A DNA stretch of 64,000 bases. It comes from JANPLD01 sp031426355. GTDB taxonomy: Bacteria; Pseudomonadota; Alphaproteobacteria; Rickettsiales; UBA8987. This document shows positions 9,317-17,808 of the stretch, in pieces; position 1 is the first letter of the stretch; the number at the start of each line of letters is the position of its first letter. The stretch is taken from positions 1 through 64,000 of the forward strand of contig JANPLD010000045.1 in NCBI GenBank assembly GCA_031426355.1. The letters are read 5' to 3'. The position numbers were made by a program, and so were the translations under genes. The notes under the pieces are model-generated. The model was given only the letters and a program-made list of their open reading frames with translations. It made no database searches and was not told where the DNA came from.

Positions 9317-9625
9317 TTATTTTACTCCGAGAGAATATCATGTTTTTTAAAATTTCGTTGGGTATAGCCACCCATTATATACCAAGAAACCGCCTCAAAA
9401 TTAAGGGAAGCTATTGTTTGTTAAGCTTTCCCGCTGAGTTTTATTTCTTCAATTTGGTCGGTTCGCATAATAAAGAAGACTATAATATTTACAATCTAAT
9501 TTTTAAATTTTTGCAATTACTATAAATATCAAGATGTTATAGAAGTCGTTGAAAAATATGAATAATTTATAATTCTTGAAAAACCTTGGGATTAATCTAT
9601 TTTTCAGCGGGTTTCAGCAAAAATT
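9317..9625. other. Divergent rne/dxs intergenic region, 309 bp
   Basis: AT-rich gap between the divergent starts of rne and dxs. A TATAAT hexamer lies at 9568-9573 facing dxs, but its best -35 partner (TTGAAA at 9549) is only 13 bp away, so I do not call a promoter. No tRNA, stable hairpin or coding frame is evident. The length is compatible with a long rne leader. Confidence 0.5.
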
Positions 9626-11512
9626 ATGACAAAATTACTAAACAAGGTAAATTATCCTACTGATATAAAAAACTTTTCTGATGAAGAGTTGAAGCAGCTC
9701 GCCGATGAGCTGCGTCAGGAGACCATTTCCGCAGTTTCAAAAACAGGCGGGCACCTTGGCGCGGGCCTTGGGGTGGTAGAACTCACTGTCGCTCTTCACC
9801 ATGTATTTGATACCCCCGATGACAGATTAATATGGGATGTTGGCCATCAAGCCTATCCGCATAAGATACTCACCGGAAGAAAGAACCAGATGGAAACCCT
9901 GCGTAAGGGTGGCGGCCTTTCAGGTTTCACTAAGCGCGATGAAAGCGATTATGATTCATTCGGCGCCGGGCATAGCTCTACATCAATTTCCGCAGCGTTA
10001 GGAATGGCTGTTGCAAGGGACAAGCTTGAAAATAATAATGAAGTTATCGCCGTTATAGGGGATGGTGCTATGAGCGCCGGAATGGCATTTGAAGCCCTGA
10101 ATAATGCCGGCGATATAGATAGTAAACTGATAGTTATATTAAATGACAATGATATGTCCATTGCTCCCCCAACCGGAGCGATGCGTGCCTATCTTGCAAA
10201 ATTAATTTCCGGCAGAACTTATAATGCTGTCAGGAATTTTGCTATGAAGGCGGTTAAACATCTGCCTGATTATTTTGAAAGGGCGGTAAAAAAGACTGAG
10301 CAGATCGCAAAAGATGTAGTGGTTGGTGGCAATTTTTTTGAGGAAATGGGCTTTGATTATATCGGCCCGCTTGATGGCCATAATCTTGATCACCTGCTTC
10401 CGGTATTCCGTAATATTAAAAAATCAAGAGATAAAAGACCTTATCTTATTCATGTAGTAACGGAAAAAGGTTATGGTTTTGAATCACCTGAAGCCTCGGC
10501 AGAAAAATTCCACGCGGTGAGAAAGTTTGACGTTGAAACTAAAGTTCAGTCAAAAGCTACCGCTAAAGCAAAAAACTATACTGATATATTTGCTGAAGTT
10601 TTGATCAAACTTGCAAAACAAGATGAAAAAATAATTGCCATAACTGCGGCAATGCCTAGCGGAACTGGTATCAATAAATTTGCAAAAGAATTCCCTGAGA
10701 GAACTTATGACGTTGGTATTGCAGAGCAGCACGCCGTAACTTTTGCAGCAGGCCTTGCTTGTGAGGGATTCAAACCTTTCTGCGCAATATATTCAACATT
10801 CCTTCAGCGCGCTTATGATCAGGTAGTGCATGATGTCGCCGTACAAAACCTCCCGGTAAGGTTCGCGTTAGACAGGGCAGGATTGGTCGGTGCAGATGGC
10901 CCAACCCATGCCGGTAGTTTTGATGTCGCGTATCTGGGTTGTTTACCAAATATGGTTTTGATGAGCCCTTCTGATGAAGCCGAATTTGCCAATATGATAG
11001 CAACTGCCGCAGATTATAATGATGGGCCAATAGCCTTTAGGTTCCCAAGAGGTGAGGGTGTTGGTATAGAAATTCCAGAAGATCTAAAAGTTTTAGAGAT
11101 AGGAAAGGGTAGAATTGTCATTAATAATGAAAAACCTGATGTAACGATAATTTCCTACGGAACGAGATTGCAGGAAGTTCTTATCGCCATAGAAAATCTT
11201 CAAAAAAATAATATCAGCGTAGCTGTGATTGATGCAAGATTCGCAAAACCCTTAGATGAGCAATTGATAAAAGATTTCGCTGAAAGATCAAAACTCGTGG
11301 TTACAGTTGAAGAAGGTTCGGTGGGTGGCTTCGGGTCTTTCGTGGCAAAACTTCTGACCGATAATGACCTGATAAATAATGTAACAAAATTCAGGCAAAT
11401 GGTACTTCCTGATATTTTTATCAATCATGATGAACCTTACAATATGTATAATATTGCAAAACTTAACGCGAAGGATATAGAAGAGTTAGTAAGAAATATT
11501 TTGGAAAAATGA
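9626..11512 (+). CDS. dxs: 1-deoxy-D-xylulose-5-phosphate synthase
   Basis: Thiamine-diphosphate enzyme that condenses pyruvate and glyceraldehyde 3-phosphate, the first step of the MEP isoprenoid pathway. The N-terminal region has SKTGGHLGAGLGVVELT and DVGHQAYPHKILTGR. The ThDP motif begins GDGAMSAGMAFEALNNAG. The transketolase pyrimidine-binding domain carries GIAEQHAVTFAAG with its catalytic glutamate, and a transketolase C-terminal domain follows. Length 628 is normal. The last four bases are shared with the amidase start (ATGA), so dxs heads a three-gene unit whose other members act at the envelope. Confidence 0.98.
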   Translation: MTKLLNKVNYPTDIKNFSDEELKQLADELRQETISAVSKTGGHLGAGLGVVELTVALHHVFDTPDDRLIWDVGHQAYPHKILTGRKNQMETLRKGGGLSGFTKRDESDYDSFGAGHSSTSISAALGMAVARDKLENNNEVIAVIGDGAMSAGMAFEALNNAGDIDSKLIVILNDNDMSIAPPTGAMRAYLAKLISGRTYNAVRNFAMKAVKHLPDYFERAVKKTEQIAKDVVVGGNFFEEMGFDYIGPLDGHNLDHLLPVFRNIKKSRDKRPYLIHVVTEKGYGFESPEASAEKFHAVRKFDVETKVQSKATAKAKNYTDIFAEVLIKLAKQDEKIIAITAAMPSGTGINKFAKEFPERTYDVGIAEQHAVTFAAGLACEGFKPFCAIYSTFLQRAYDQVVHDVAVQNLPVRFALDRAGLVGADGPTHAGSFDVAYLGCLPNMVLMSPSDEAEFANMIATAADYNDGPIAFRFPRGEGVGIEIPEDLKVLEIGKGRIVINNEKPDVTIISYGTRLQEVLIAIENLQKNNISVAVIDARFAKPLDEQLIKDFAERSKLVVTVEEGSVGGFGSFVAKLLTDNDLINNVTKFRQMVLPDIFINHDEPYNMYNIAKLNAKDIEELVRNILEK

Positions 11513-12711
11513 GATTTATAAAAACTGCGTTTTTATTATCGGCTTTATTATATACTACCGTTTCCCTTGCGGAAAGTAGGCCGCAGTCACAGAACCAGCA
11601 ATATAAAACGACGAAAACACCATTTGCGATCGGGCAATCAGGTGTAACGCAAAAAGTTATCAAAAGGCCTGTAGTAACTCAAGCGAAAAAAGTTGAAGCG
11701 CAACTTAATATTCCAAAACCTGCAAGTTTGAATCAGGGTTATAATCAGGTAAAGCAGATAGTTCAGGTAAAAAAACATCAGGAAAAAACTGCTGCAATAG
11801 CAGAGAAGGAAAAACCAAAAACAAATATCCAGGTACAGCAGCACGGTGATACTGTTTTTGATTTTATCGAAAGAAGTAACGCCGAAGAAAATAATAAAGC
11901 TGGTTTACAAAAACCTATTGCTCAGAAAGCGCAACTTGCAAAAGTTGCTCCAAAATATGCACCTAAAGCTATACCAATAATAGCACCGGCAATTGCCAAA
12001 GCTTACGTAAAAAAACTCCGCAAGGCAGTAGTGGTTATTGATCCCGGCCATGGTGGTAAAGATCCTGGCGCTACTGGTAAACTTGGCAATAAAGAAAAGA
12101 ACGTAGTTCTTGCATATAGCCGCGCCCTTCGTGATGAACTTAATAAAACAGGCAGGTACATCGTTCGCATGTCCCGTGATAATGATACTTTCGTACCGCT
12201 TCCGAACAGGGTAAAAATGGCGCGTAAATTTGGCGGCGACATTCTTATATCGATCCATGCCGATTCAAATCCTAATAAGGAAACGCGTGGGTTCTCAATC
12301 TATACTATCTCAAAGAACCGAGTTGACAGGGAAGCAAAAAAACTCCTCGCCCAATCTGATTATGAAGAGGTCGTGCGTGGTATTCAGCTAAAAGGCCAGT
12401 CAAACGATGTTAAGCAGGCTATCATTGATTTTGCGCAGGTACAGACCAAAGACGTTTCAGATGAATTATCCAGAATATTCGCAAAAAACCTCGGCCGTAA
12501 AGCAAAGCCACTTCCTAAATCAAACCGCGAAGCTTCCCTCGCAGTCTTAACCGCGGCCGATTTACCATCAGTATTGGTAGAACTTGGATATCTTTCCAAC
12601 ACTTATGAAGAAAGGCTGCTGGCAACTTCTCAGCACCGCCAGAAGATTGTATTATCTATGGTTAGTGCTATAGATGAGTATTTTAAAACCTACGATTATT
12701 TATTAGAATGA
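11509..12711 (+). CDS. N-acetylmuramoyl-L-alanine amidase (Amidase_3, AmiC-like)
   Basis: Zinc hydrolase that removes stem peptides from peptidoglycan, usually during cell separation. Residues 1-21 form a signal peptide ending SLA. A long Lys/Gln-rich linker runs to about residue 170, without a recognisable AMIN domain. The catalytic domain begins VVVIDPGHGGKDPGATG. The expected zinc ligands are H181, E196 (GNKEKNV) and H250 (ISIHAD), and the terminal catalytic Glu lies in VLVELGYLSN. It overlaps dxs by 4 bp and the ABC ATPase by 4 bp, so all three are probably translated from one mRNA. EnvC/NlpD-type activators are not seen nearby. Confidence 0.93.
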   Translation: MRFIKTAFLLSALLYTTVSLAESRPQSQNQQYKTTKTPFAIGQSGVTQKVIKRPVVTQAKKVEAQLNIPKPASLNQGYNQVKQIVQVKKHQEKTAAIAEKEKPKTNIQVQQHGDTVFDFIERSNAEENNKAGLQKPIAQKAQLAKVAPKYAPKAIPIIAPAIAKAYVKKLRKAVVVIDPGHGGKDPGATGKLGNKEKNVVLAYSRALRDELNKTGRYIVRMSRDNDTFVPLPNRVKMARKFGGDILISIHADSNPNKETRGFSIYTISKNRVDREAKKLLAQSDYEEVVRGIQLKGQSNDVKQAIIDFAQVQTKDVSDELSRIFAKNLGRKAKPLPKSNREASLAVLTAADLPSVLVELGYLSNTYEERLLATSQHRQKIVLSMVSAIDEYFKTYDYLLE

Positions 12712-13640
12712 ATTTAGCCCTTAATATAAAAAATCTTAATAAAACCTATACTTCGAAATTCTTGAAGCAGAATAAAACTGCGCTTGATAATATCTCACTT
12801 GAAATACCACAGGGATCGTTCTTCGGGTTGCTCGGGCCAAACGGCGCGGGGAAATCAACCCTGATAAATATTATAGCCGGGCTTGTGATCAAAACCTCCG
12901 GCAATGTTGAGATAAACGGTATTGATCTTGATAAAGAACCGGAAAAAGTTCGTGCTTCGGTTGGCATAGTGCCGCAGGAAGTTGTGATAGACCCATTCTT
13001 CAATGTTTATGATACGCTGGAATATTATGCGGGATATTATGGTATCCCAAAAGGCCAGAGAAAAACTGATGAAATATTAAAAGCATTGAACCTTATAGAT
13101 AAAAAAGATTTTAACCCGCGCAGATTATCAGGTGGTATGAAGCGCCGCCTGCTTATCGCTAAAGCCCTTGTTCATACTCCACCGATAATAATACTGGATG
13201 AACCAACAGCCGGGGTAGATGTTGAACTCCGCCAGCAATTATGGGATTATGTGAAAGAACTTAACAGGCGGGGTACAACCATTTTGTTAACTACCCATTA
13301 CCTCGAAGAAGCCGAGCAGTTATGCGATAAGATAGCCGTAATAAACCATGGCAAGATCATCGCCAATGATACAACGCAGAATCTTAAATCCACCCTTGGT
13401 GTAAAAAAGATAATATTCAAATTCTCAAACCAGATATCTTCTGAACCTGACTTCCTGAAAAATACTTCTTACGAGAAAACTGATAATAATTACGCCATTA
13501 AGATAACTTATAATAAGGAAGATTCTTTAGATAAGATAATCTCAGGCTTTACTAACTCAGGCCTTATCATAAAAGATATAACTTCGGAAGAATCAGACCT
13601 TGAAGATGTATTTAAGATATTAGTGAATAAAAAATTTTAA
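12708..13640 (+). CDS. ABC transporter ATP-binding protein (ABC-2 / CcmA-like)
   Basis: The ATPase subunit of an ABC exporter, cytoplasmic and membrane-associated. Walker A is GPNGAGKST around residue 43. The signature is LSGGMKRRLLIAKAL, Walker B is IIILDEP, and the H-loop is TTHYLEE. Residues beyond about 220 form the C-terminal extension common in drug/polysaccharide ABC-2 ATPases. It overlaps the amidase by ATGA and converges on the LapG-like gene with a 4-bp overlap. No permease follows, which is unusual because ABC-2 ATPases normally precede one; the partner must be elsewhere. Substrate unknown. Confidence 0.9.
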   Translation: MNLALNIKNLNKTYTSKFLKQNKTALDNISLEIPQGSFFGLLGPNGAGKSTLINIIAGLVIKTSGNVEINGIDLDKEPEKVRASVGIVPQEVVIDPFFNVYDTLEYYAGYYGIPKGQRKTDEILKALNLIDKKDFNPRRLSGGMKRRLLIAKALVHTPPIIILDEPTAGVDVELRQQLWDYVKELNRRGTTILLTTHYLEEAEQLCDKIAVINHGKIIANDTTQNLKSTLGVKKIIFKFSNQISSEPDFLKNTSYEKTDNNYAIKITYNKEDSLDKIISGFTNSGLIIKDITSEESDLEDVFKILVNKKF

Positions 13641-14278
13641 AGATATCTCCACCAATGTTCTTCATTTAGTGAGAATATCGGGCTGTAATGATATATCTTC
13701 TTATCACGTATCACGCTGCTGATCTGGTTATCCAGTATAAATATGTCATCTCCGCTATAGACCGCCAGAACCGAATGATAAGCTCCAAGGTTATTATCAT
13801 ATAATATAAGTACCCTCATATCATCTGCGGAAAATCCAAGCGCTTTAAGTGATAGATATTTTATTATTGCATAATCTTCGCAATCACCTGTCTTAAACAG
13901 AAATTCCCCCGGCGATTCCCAGTAATCTTCGAGTCCCCAATTGTCCATATCAATAGTATATTTCTTTTTATTAATGTAACTGTTGATCTTCTTTAACTGC
14001 GTCATCTTCTTATTTTTCGAAAGGGAACTGACAAAATCCTGCCATGATTTTATATTACAGTAAAAGTCCTTTTTATTCTTTAAACATTTCTTTTCGTAAA
14101 CATCTTTCTCTTCAGAGTGTTTTTTCAGCGCATCAACCCATTTGGGAAATTCACTTATACCGTCATTCTCAGTCTCATTTTTATTGAAAAGTTTGGGATT
14201 TGCGTAACAATTGGCGCAAAGAAAAATTACGTTAAGGAAGATTATTAGTGCAAAAATATTGTAGGCTATTAATCTCAT
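13637..14278 (-). CDS. LapG-like periplasmic cysteine protease (BTLCP family)
   Basis: Member of the bacterial transglutaminase-like cysteine proteinase family. In Pseudomonas, LapG cleaves the N-terminus of giant surface adhesins to release biofilm cells. The 213-residue protein has an N-terminal hydrophobic export signal (residues 1-25). The catalytic triad can be read as C133 (TGDCEDYAI), H168 (LGAYHSVLAV) and D183 (IFILDNQ). The family landmark W114-G-x-x-D-Y-W sits just before it. It is divergent, with a 31-bp gap, from a two-TM receptor with an HD-GYP-like domain, a layout resembling lapG-lapD. Family membership is clear, but the substrate and the calcium requirement are inferred. Confidence 0.88.
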   Translation of the reverse strand: MRLIAYNIFALIIFLNVIFLCANCYANPKLFNKNETENDGISEFPKWVDALKKHSEEKDVYEKKCLKNKKDFYCNIKSWQDFVSSLSKNKKMTQLKKINSYINKKKYTIDMDNWGLEDYWESPGEFLFKTGDCEDYAIIKYLSLKALGFSADDMRVLILYDNNLGAYHSVLAVYSGDDIFILDNQISSVIRDKKIYHYSPIFSLNEEHWWRYL

Positions 14279-14309
14279 CCCTGTTCACATAAATTATAAA
14301 TAAACGCCT

Positions 14310-16298
14310 ATGTCGGAAACTAATAAAATCAATAAAAGTTTTCTAGTATTATCGCTTGTATATATTGCGGTTGCATCTCTTATTATAATCACGGTGTATT
14401 TTTACTCCAAGAATAATTTTGAAAAAGAGATAGCAAGGCTTCAAACTGAGATTTCCACCAATAGTGAGATAAAATTAAACAATCTGAAAAAATGGATTGT
14501 TTCAAAGCGTGATTCCATTGAATCTGTGAGTGATAATCTTTCCGTAAGAATGTATCTTTCTGAGAATAATGAAGAATCTCCATTAGATGAAAAACTTGCC
14601 CAGGAACAGTTCATCAGGAATTACCTTGTGTCAGAAGCCCGAAAAACAGGTTTTTCCAACCCTGCCAATAATAATATAAAAGCAAATGTTACCAGTGATT
14701 CTGATTCCGCACTTGCAATATTTAATGCTGATGAATCACAGGTTATTGCACTTGGAATGCAGAAAAATACTGACGGAATATATAAAACGATAAGTAAACC
14801 CTCCTCATACAGTAGTTACTTCAAGGTATTGTTCTCAGGTGATAATCAGAAATCATACGTAATTTTCCTTAAATCTATAAAGCACATCCAGTCTGATGGA
14901 AAGGTTGGTTATGTAATGGGTATAAAAAAGCTTGATGATGAATTTTTTGACATAGCAAACTTTCCGCCTGATAGCACAAAATTCTCAAGAACAGATATAG
15001 TAGTTAAGGAAAAAGATGGGCTAGTTCTACTAAACAGTAAAATTGGTAATGCCTATGAAAGGCTTTCATATAGTAACCAGCAACAATCTATAGCTGAGCT
15101 GGAAGCCATAAAACAAAAGGGTGATATAGTTGAGAAATTCAATAGAAAATCAGAAAAGGTTTTCTCTCTCGCCAAGAAAATATATGGCAATGTTTATATC
15201 ATTTACAGTATCAATCAAGATCTGGCGCTTAAAACGGCGAAGGATTTCCATAGAAACCTTATATTCATAACCAGCCTAATAGTTGTATCTATAGGCCTGT
15301 TAATGCTACTGGTATGGCGTCACAGCAGCTCTGTTAAATATCGCAGGATATCTTCTGAGCTTAATAAGCAAACAAATCTGTTAAAGCTTGTTACCGATAA
15401 CCAACTGCAATCAATGTTCCTGCTTTCCGATAATGAAAATGTAGTTTTTGCTAACAAAACATTCCTTAATAAAAATCATCTCACTATAGAAGATGTTTTA
15501 GATAAACCTCTTTCGAACGTTGTTGGTGCAAGCCTTTCTAAGGAGTATATTGAAACCTCAAAAATAGATTATGAAAACCCTGTTATTATTACAAAAAGGG
15601 TAGGGGATGAAGGCAATATTTCTTACATACAAAGAAAATGCGTGCCGGTAAATAATATCGCAGATGAAGGCAGAACTTACCATCTGTTCGCTGAGAACGA
15701 CATCACCGCTTTGATGAAAGAAAGACAAAAATATGAAGCGAATTTAAATAATGTGATCGAGACCCTAATAAGGATAATTGAGCAGCGCAGTTCTTATTTT
15801 CATAATCATTCGCAACAGCTTTCAGAGCTTAGTATTGCAGTTGCAGAATCCCTCAAGGTTGATGAAAGAATAAGGCGTGCTGTAGAGATTGCTTCTAAAC
15901 TTTGCAACCTTTATCTGGCCCTTCTCCCAAGAGATCTGATAAATAAACAGAATAAACTTTCAGAAGATGAGAGAAGGATGTTTGAAGAATTCCCTAATAA
16001 AACCATTGAGATAATTAGGGATCTTGAATTTGATGCTCCTGTAATAGAGACTCTTACGCAAATAGCTGAAAGGCCAGATGGTACAGGCCCAAGCAACTTA
16101 AGCGATTCCCATATTATTGAAAGCGCCAAGATACTTAAGGTAGTAAACGACTATATCGCAATGATAAGTGACAGGCCTTACCGCAGCAAAATGTCACCTG
16201 ATATTGCTATAGACATGCTGCTAAAAGAGAAGGATAAAAAATACTCAAGCAGAGTTATCTTCGCTCTCGCTAACTATATTGATAACAAGGATAAATAG
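14310..16298 (+). CDS. Membrane receptor with periplasmic sensor, PAS-like and degenerate HD-GYP domain
   Basis: A 662-residue protein with TM1 at about 11-32, a 280-residue periplasmic region, TM2 at about 317-337, a PAS-like region at about 355-470 and a C-terminal HD-GYP-like domain at about 475-650. The HD-GYP fold is supported by HNHSQQLSELSIAVAESL, AERPDGTG and the late family block SDRPYRSKMSPDIAIDMLL. Metal-binding positions are lost: the LLHDIGK motif reads SKLCNLYLALL, and GYP is replaced by GPS. It is therefore probably not a c-di-GMP phosphodiesterase but could bind the nucleotide. Its only close partner is the divergent LapG-like protease, suggesting a receptor role analogous to LapD. 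Confidence 0.8.
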   Translation: MSETNKINKSFLVLSLVYIAVASLIIITVYFYSKNNFEKEIARLQTEISTNSEIKLNNLKKWIVSKRDSIESVSDNLSVRMYLSENNEESPLDEKLAQEQFIRNYLVSEARKTGFSNPANNNIKANVTSDSDSALAIFNADESQVIALGMQKNTDGIYKTISKPSSYSSYFKVLFSGDNQKSYVIFLKSIKHIQSDGKVGYVMGIKKLDDEFFDIANFPPDSTKFSRTDIVVKEKDGLVLLNSKIGNAYERLSYSNQQQSIAELEAIKQKGDIVEKFNRKSEKVFSLAKKIYGNVYIIYSINQDLALKTAKDFHRNLIFITSLIVVSIGLLMLLVWRHSSSVKYRRISSELNKQTNLLKLVTDNQLQSMFLLSDNENVVFANKTFLNKNHLTIEDVLDKPLSNVVGASLSKEYIETSKIDYENPVIITKRVGDEGNISYIQRKCVPVNNIADEGRTYHLFAENDITALMKERQKYEANLNNVIETLIRIIEQRSSYFHNHSQQLSELSIAVAESLKVDERIRRAVEIASKLCNLYLALLPRDLINKQNKLSEDERRMFEEFPNKTIEIIRDLEFDAPVIETLTQIAERPDGTGPSNLSDSHIIESAKILKVVNDYIAMISDRPYRSKMSPDIAIDMLLKEKDKKYSSRVIFALANYIDNKDK

Positions 16299-16394
16299 TT
16301 AACCAGAGTTATTGATACATTAGATACTGTATCAAATACCTGCGTAAGGCAAGTTATCTAGGTGCGAACAACAACGCAAAACCTTTGGCTAGCT

Positions 16395-16448
16395 AGATTC
16401 CCGCCTCTCGCCGCGCTAGCGCCGGCGCAGCGGGTTGCGGGAATGACA
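16395..16448. repeat. GC-rich palindromic intergenic repeat
   Basis: Inverted arms ATTCCCGC (16397-16404) and GCGGGAAT (16437-16444) enclose a GC-rich core with its own inverted repeats (CGCCGCGC...GCGCCGGCGC). The island of GC in an AT-rich gap resembles the short palindromic elements, often ending GCGGGAATGACA, that are dispersed in several alphaproteobacterial genomes. Only one copy occurs in this window. Confidence 0.6.
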
Positions 16449-16523
16449 CAGCAGTTTTGATTTTGTTTAGAGAGCTAATTGTTTTATAAGAAAGAAAATA
16501 TTTTCCTTATTCGTAAAAGATAA

Positions 16524-17582
16524 TTACTTACCGTAGATCTGGAACGCTTGGGACTGATAACCCTGAACCAAACTTGCAGGCGCAGGCTTATTATTATAAT
16601 TCCTTGAGCTGTTATTAAGTGCAAAATTAATAGCCTGTTTTGTTATTATTTTATTTTGTTGCGCAACCTGCGTAACAACCGGTTTATTAATTACTTTAGC
16701 GTTATTAACAGCTACGTTATTGATTGCAGAAGAACCACCGTTTAGTAATGCAAAATTACTATCAAGGATATTTTTCATATAATCATCACGGGTTTTTGCA
16801 GTCCTGCCGCCCATAACAACTCCAACTAGGCTTTTGCCATTCCTTTCTGCATTAAGGGCTAGGTTAAATCCTGATGCCATTATATAACCGGTTTTACCAG
16901 CTTTCGCGCCGGCATATGTTTTCATAAGCTGGTTATGTCCACCAAAATCTTGGCGTTTATAAGAGAATGATTTAAGTGAAAGCATATTATAATAGCCAGG
17001 GAAGTCGCGTTTAAGTGCTACCATAAGCCTCGCCATATCTTTCGCAGTAGTTACCTGTTTAGAATTAGGGAGGCCAGAAGCATTAGAAAAATTAGTATTA
17101 TTCATTCCAAGATAACGCGCAGTTTTCGTCATCATTGCCGCGAAAGTATTTTCACTTCCACTGATCTTTTCTGCAAGCACAACAGCAGAATCATTAGCTG
17201 AAAGTACAACAACGCTTCTGATAAGGTCTACAACTTTGATTTTCTCGCCAGCTCTGAGAGCAAGGTTCATTCTTGGTTGTGACGCAGCATGACGAGAAAC
17301 AGTTACTGTTTCTTCCATATTTAATCTTTTGTCCCTGAGCGCTTCAAACGTCAGGTATAAAGTCATCATTTTCGTAAGTGAAGCAGGGTACCTTTTTACA
17401 TTAGCATTTGTCTGCTGAAGTATATCTCCGGTATTTGCATCCACCACAAGTGCAGCGTATTTATCAGGGTAAAATGAATTATATATATTGCTTTGCTTGG
17501 AGAAGCTGCTTTCAGAAATAAAAGTAAGACCGAGGAACGTAATTAAAGTAACAGTTGAGAACAAAAGCTTTTGTATGCGCAT
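16524..17582 (-). CDS. D-alanyl-D-alanine carboxypeptidase (peptidase S11)
   Basis: Penicillin-binding protein that trims the terminal D-Ala of peptidoglycan pentapeptides at the periplasmic face. I place the start at 17582 (MRIQKLLFST), because this gives a proper signal peptide; an upstream in-frame ATG at 17687 adds 35 residues unlike a signal sequence. The three active-site motifs are S68-L-T-K71, S128-A-N130 and K230-T-G232. The C-terminal 90 residues are Asn/Ala-rich and lack a clear DacA-type amphipathic anchor. Single gene with flanking gaps over 200 bp. Confidence 0.94.
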   Translation of the reverse strand: MRIQKLLFSTVTLITFLGLTFISESSFSKQSNIYNSFYPDKYAALVVDANTGDILQQTNANVKRYPASLTKMMTLYLTFEALRDKRLNMEETVTVSRHAASQPRMNLALRAGEKIKVVDLIRSVVVLSANDSAVVLAEKISGSENTFAAMMTKTARYLGMNNTNFSNASGLPNSKQVTTAKDMARLMVALKRDFPGYYNMLSLKSFSYKRQDFGGHNQLMKTYAGAKAGKTGYIMASGFNLALNAERNGKSLVGVVMGGRTAKTRDDYMKNILDSNFALLNGGSSAINNVAVNNAKVINKPVVTQVAQQNKIITKQAINFALNNSSRNYNNKPAPASLVQGYQSQAFQIYGK

Positions 17583-17808
17583 AATAAAATTAACTTTGTA
17601 ATTTTTAAGATTATTCAAACAATAGCAAACAAAAATTCTGAAGACGCAAGTGCCTGCTAGAGAGAGCCTGTTTAACCCATTATACATTATAATAAAGCAA
17701 AAATCTAACCACTTATATGCTTATAACTGGAAAAACCATACAGTATGCGGTTTAAAGACCACAAATTTTCTAATTACCGAAAATTTGATTAAAATTATCA
17801 GTATATAT

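Noticed and set aside
9549..9573. dxs promoter TTGAAA...TATAAT
   Set aside because: The spacer is only 13 bp, too short for a sigma70 promoter.
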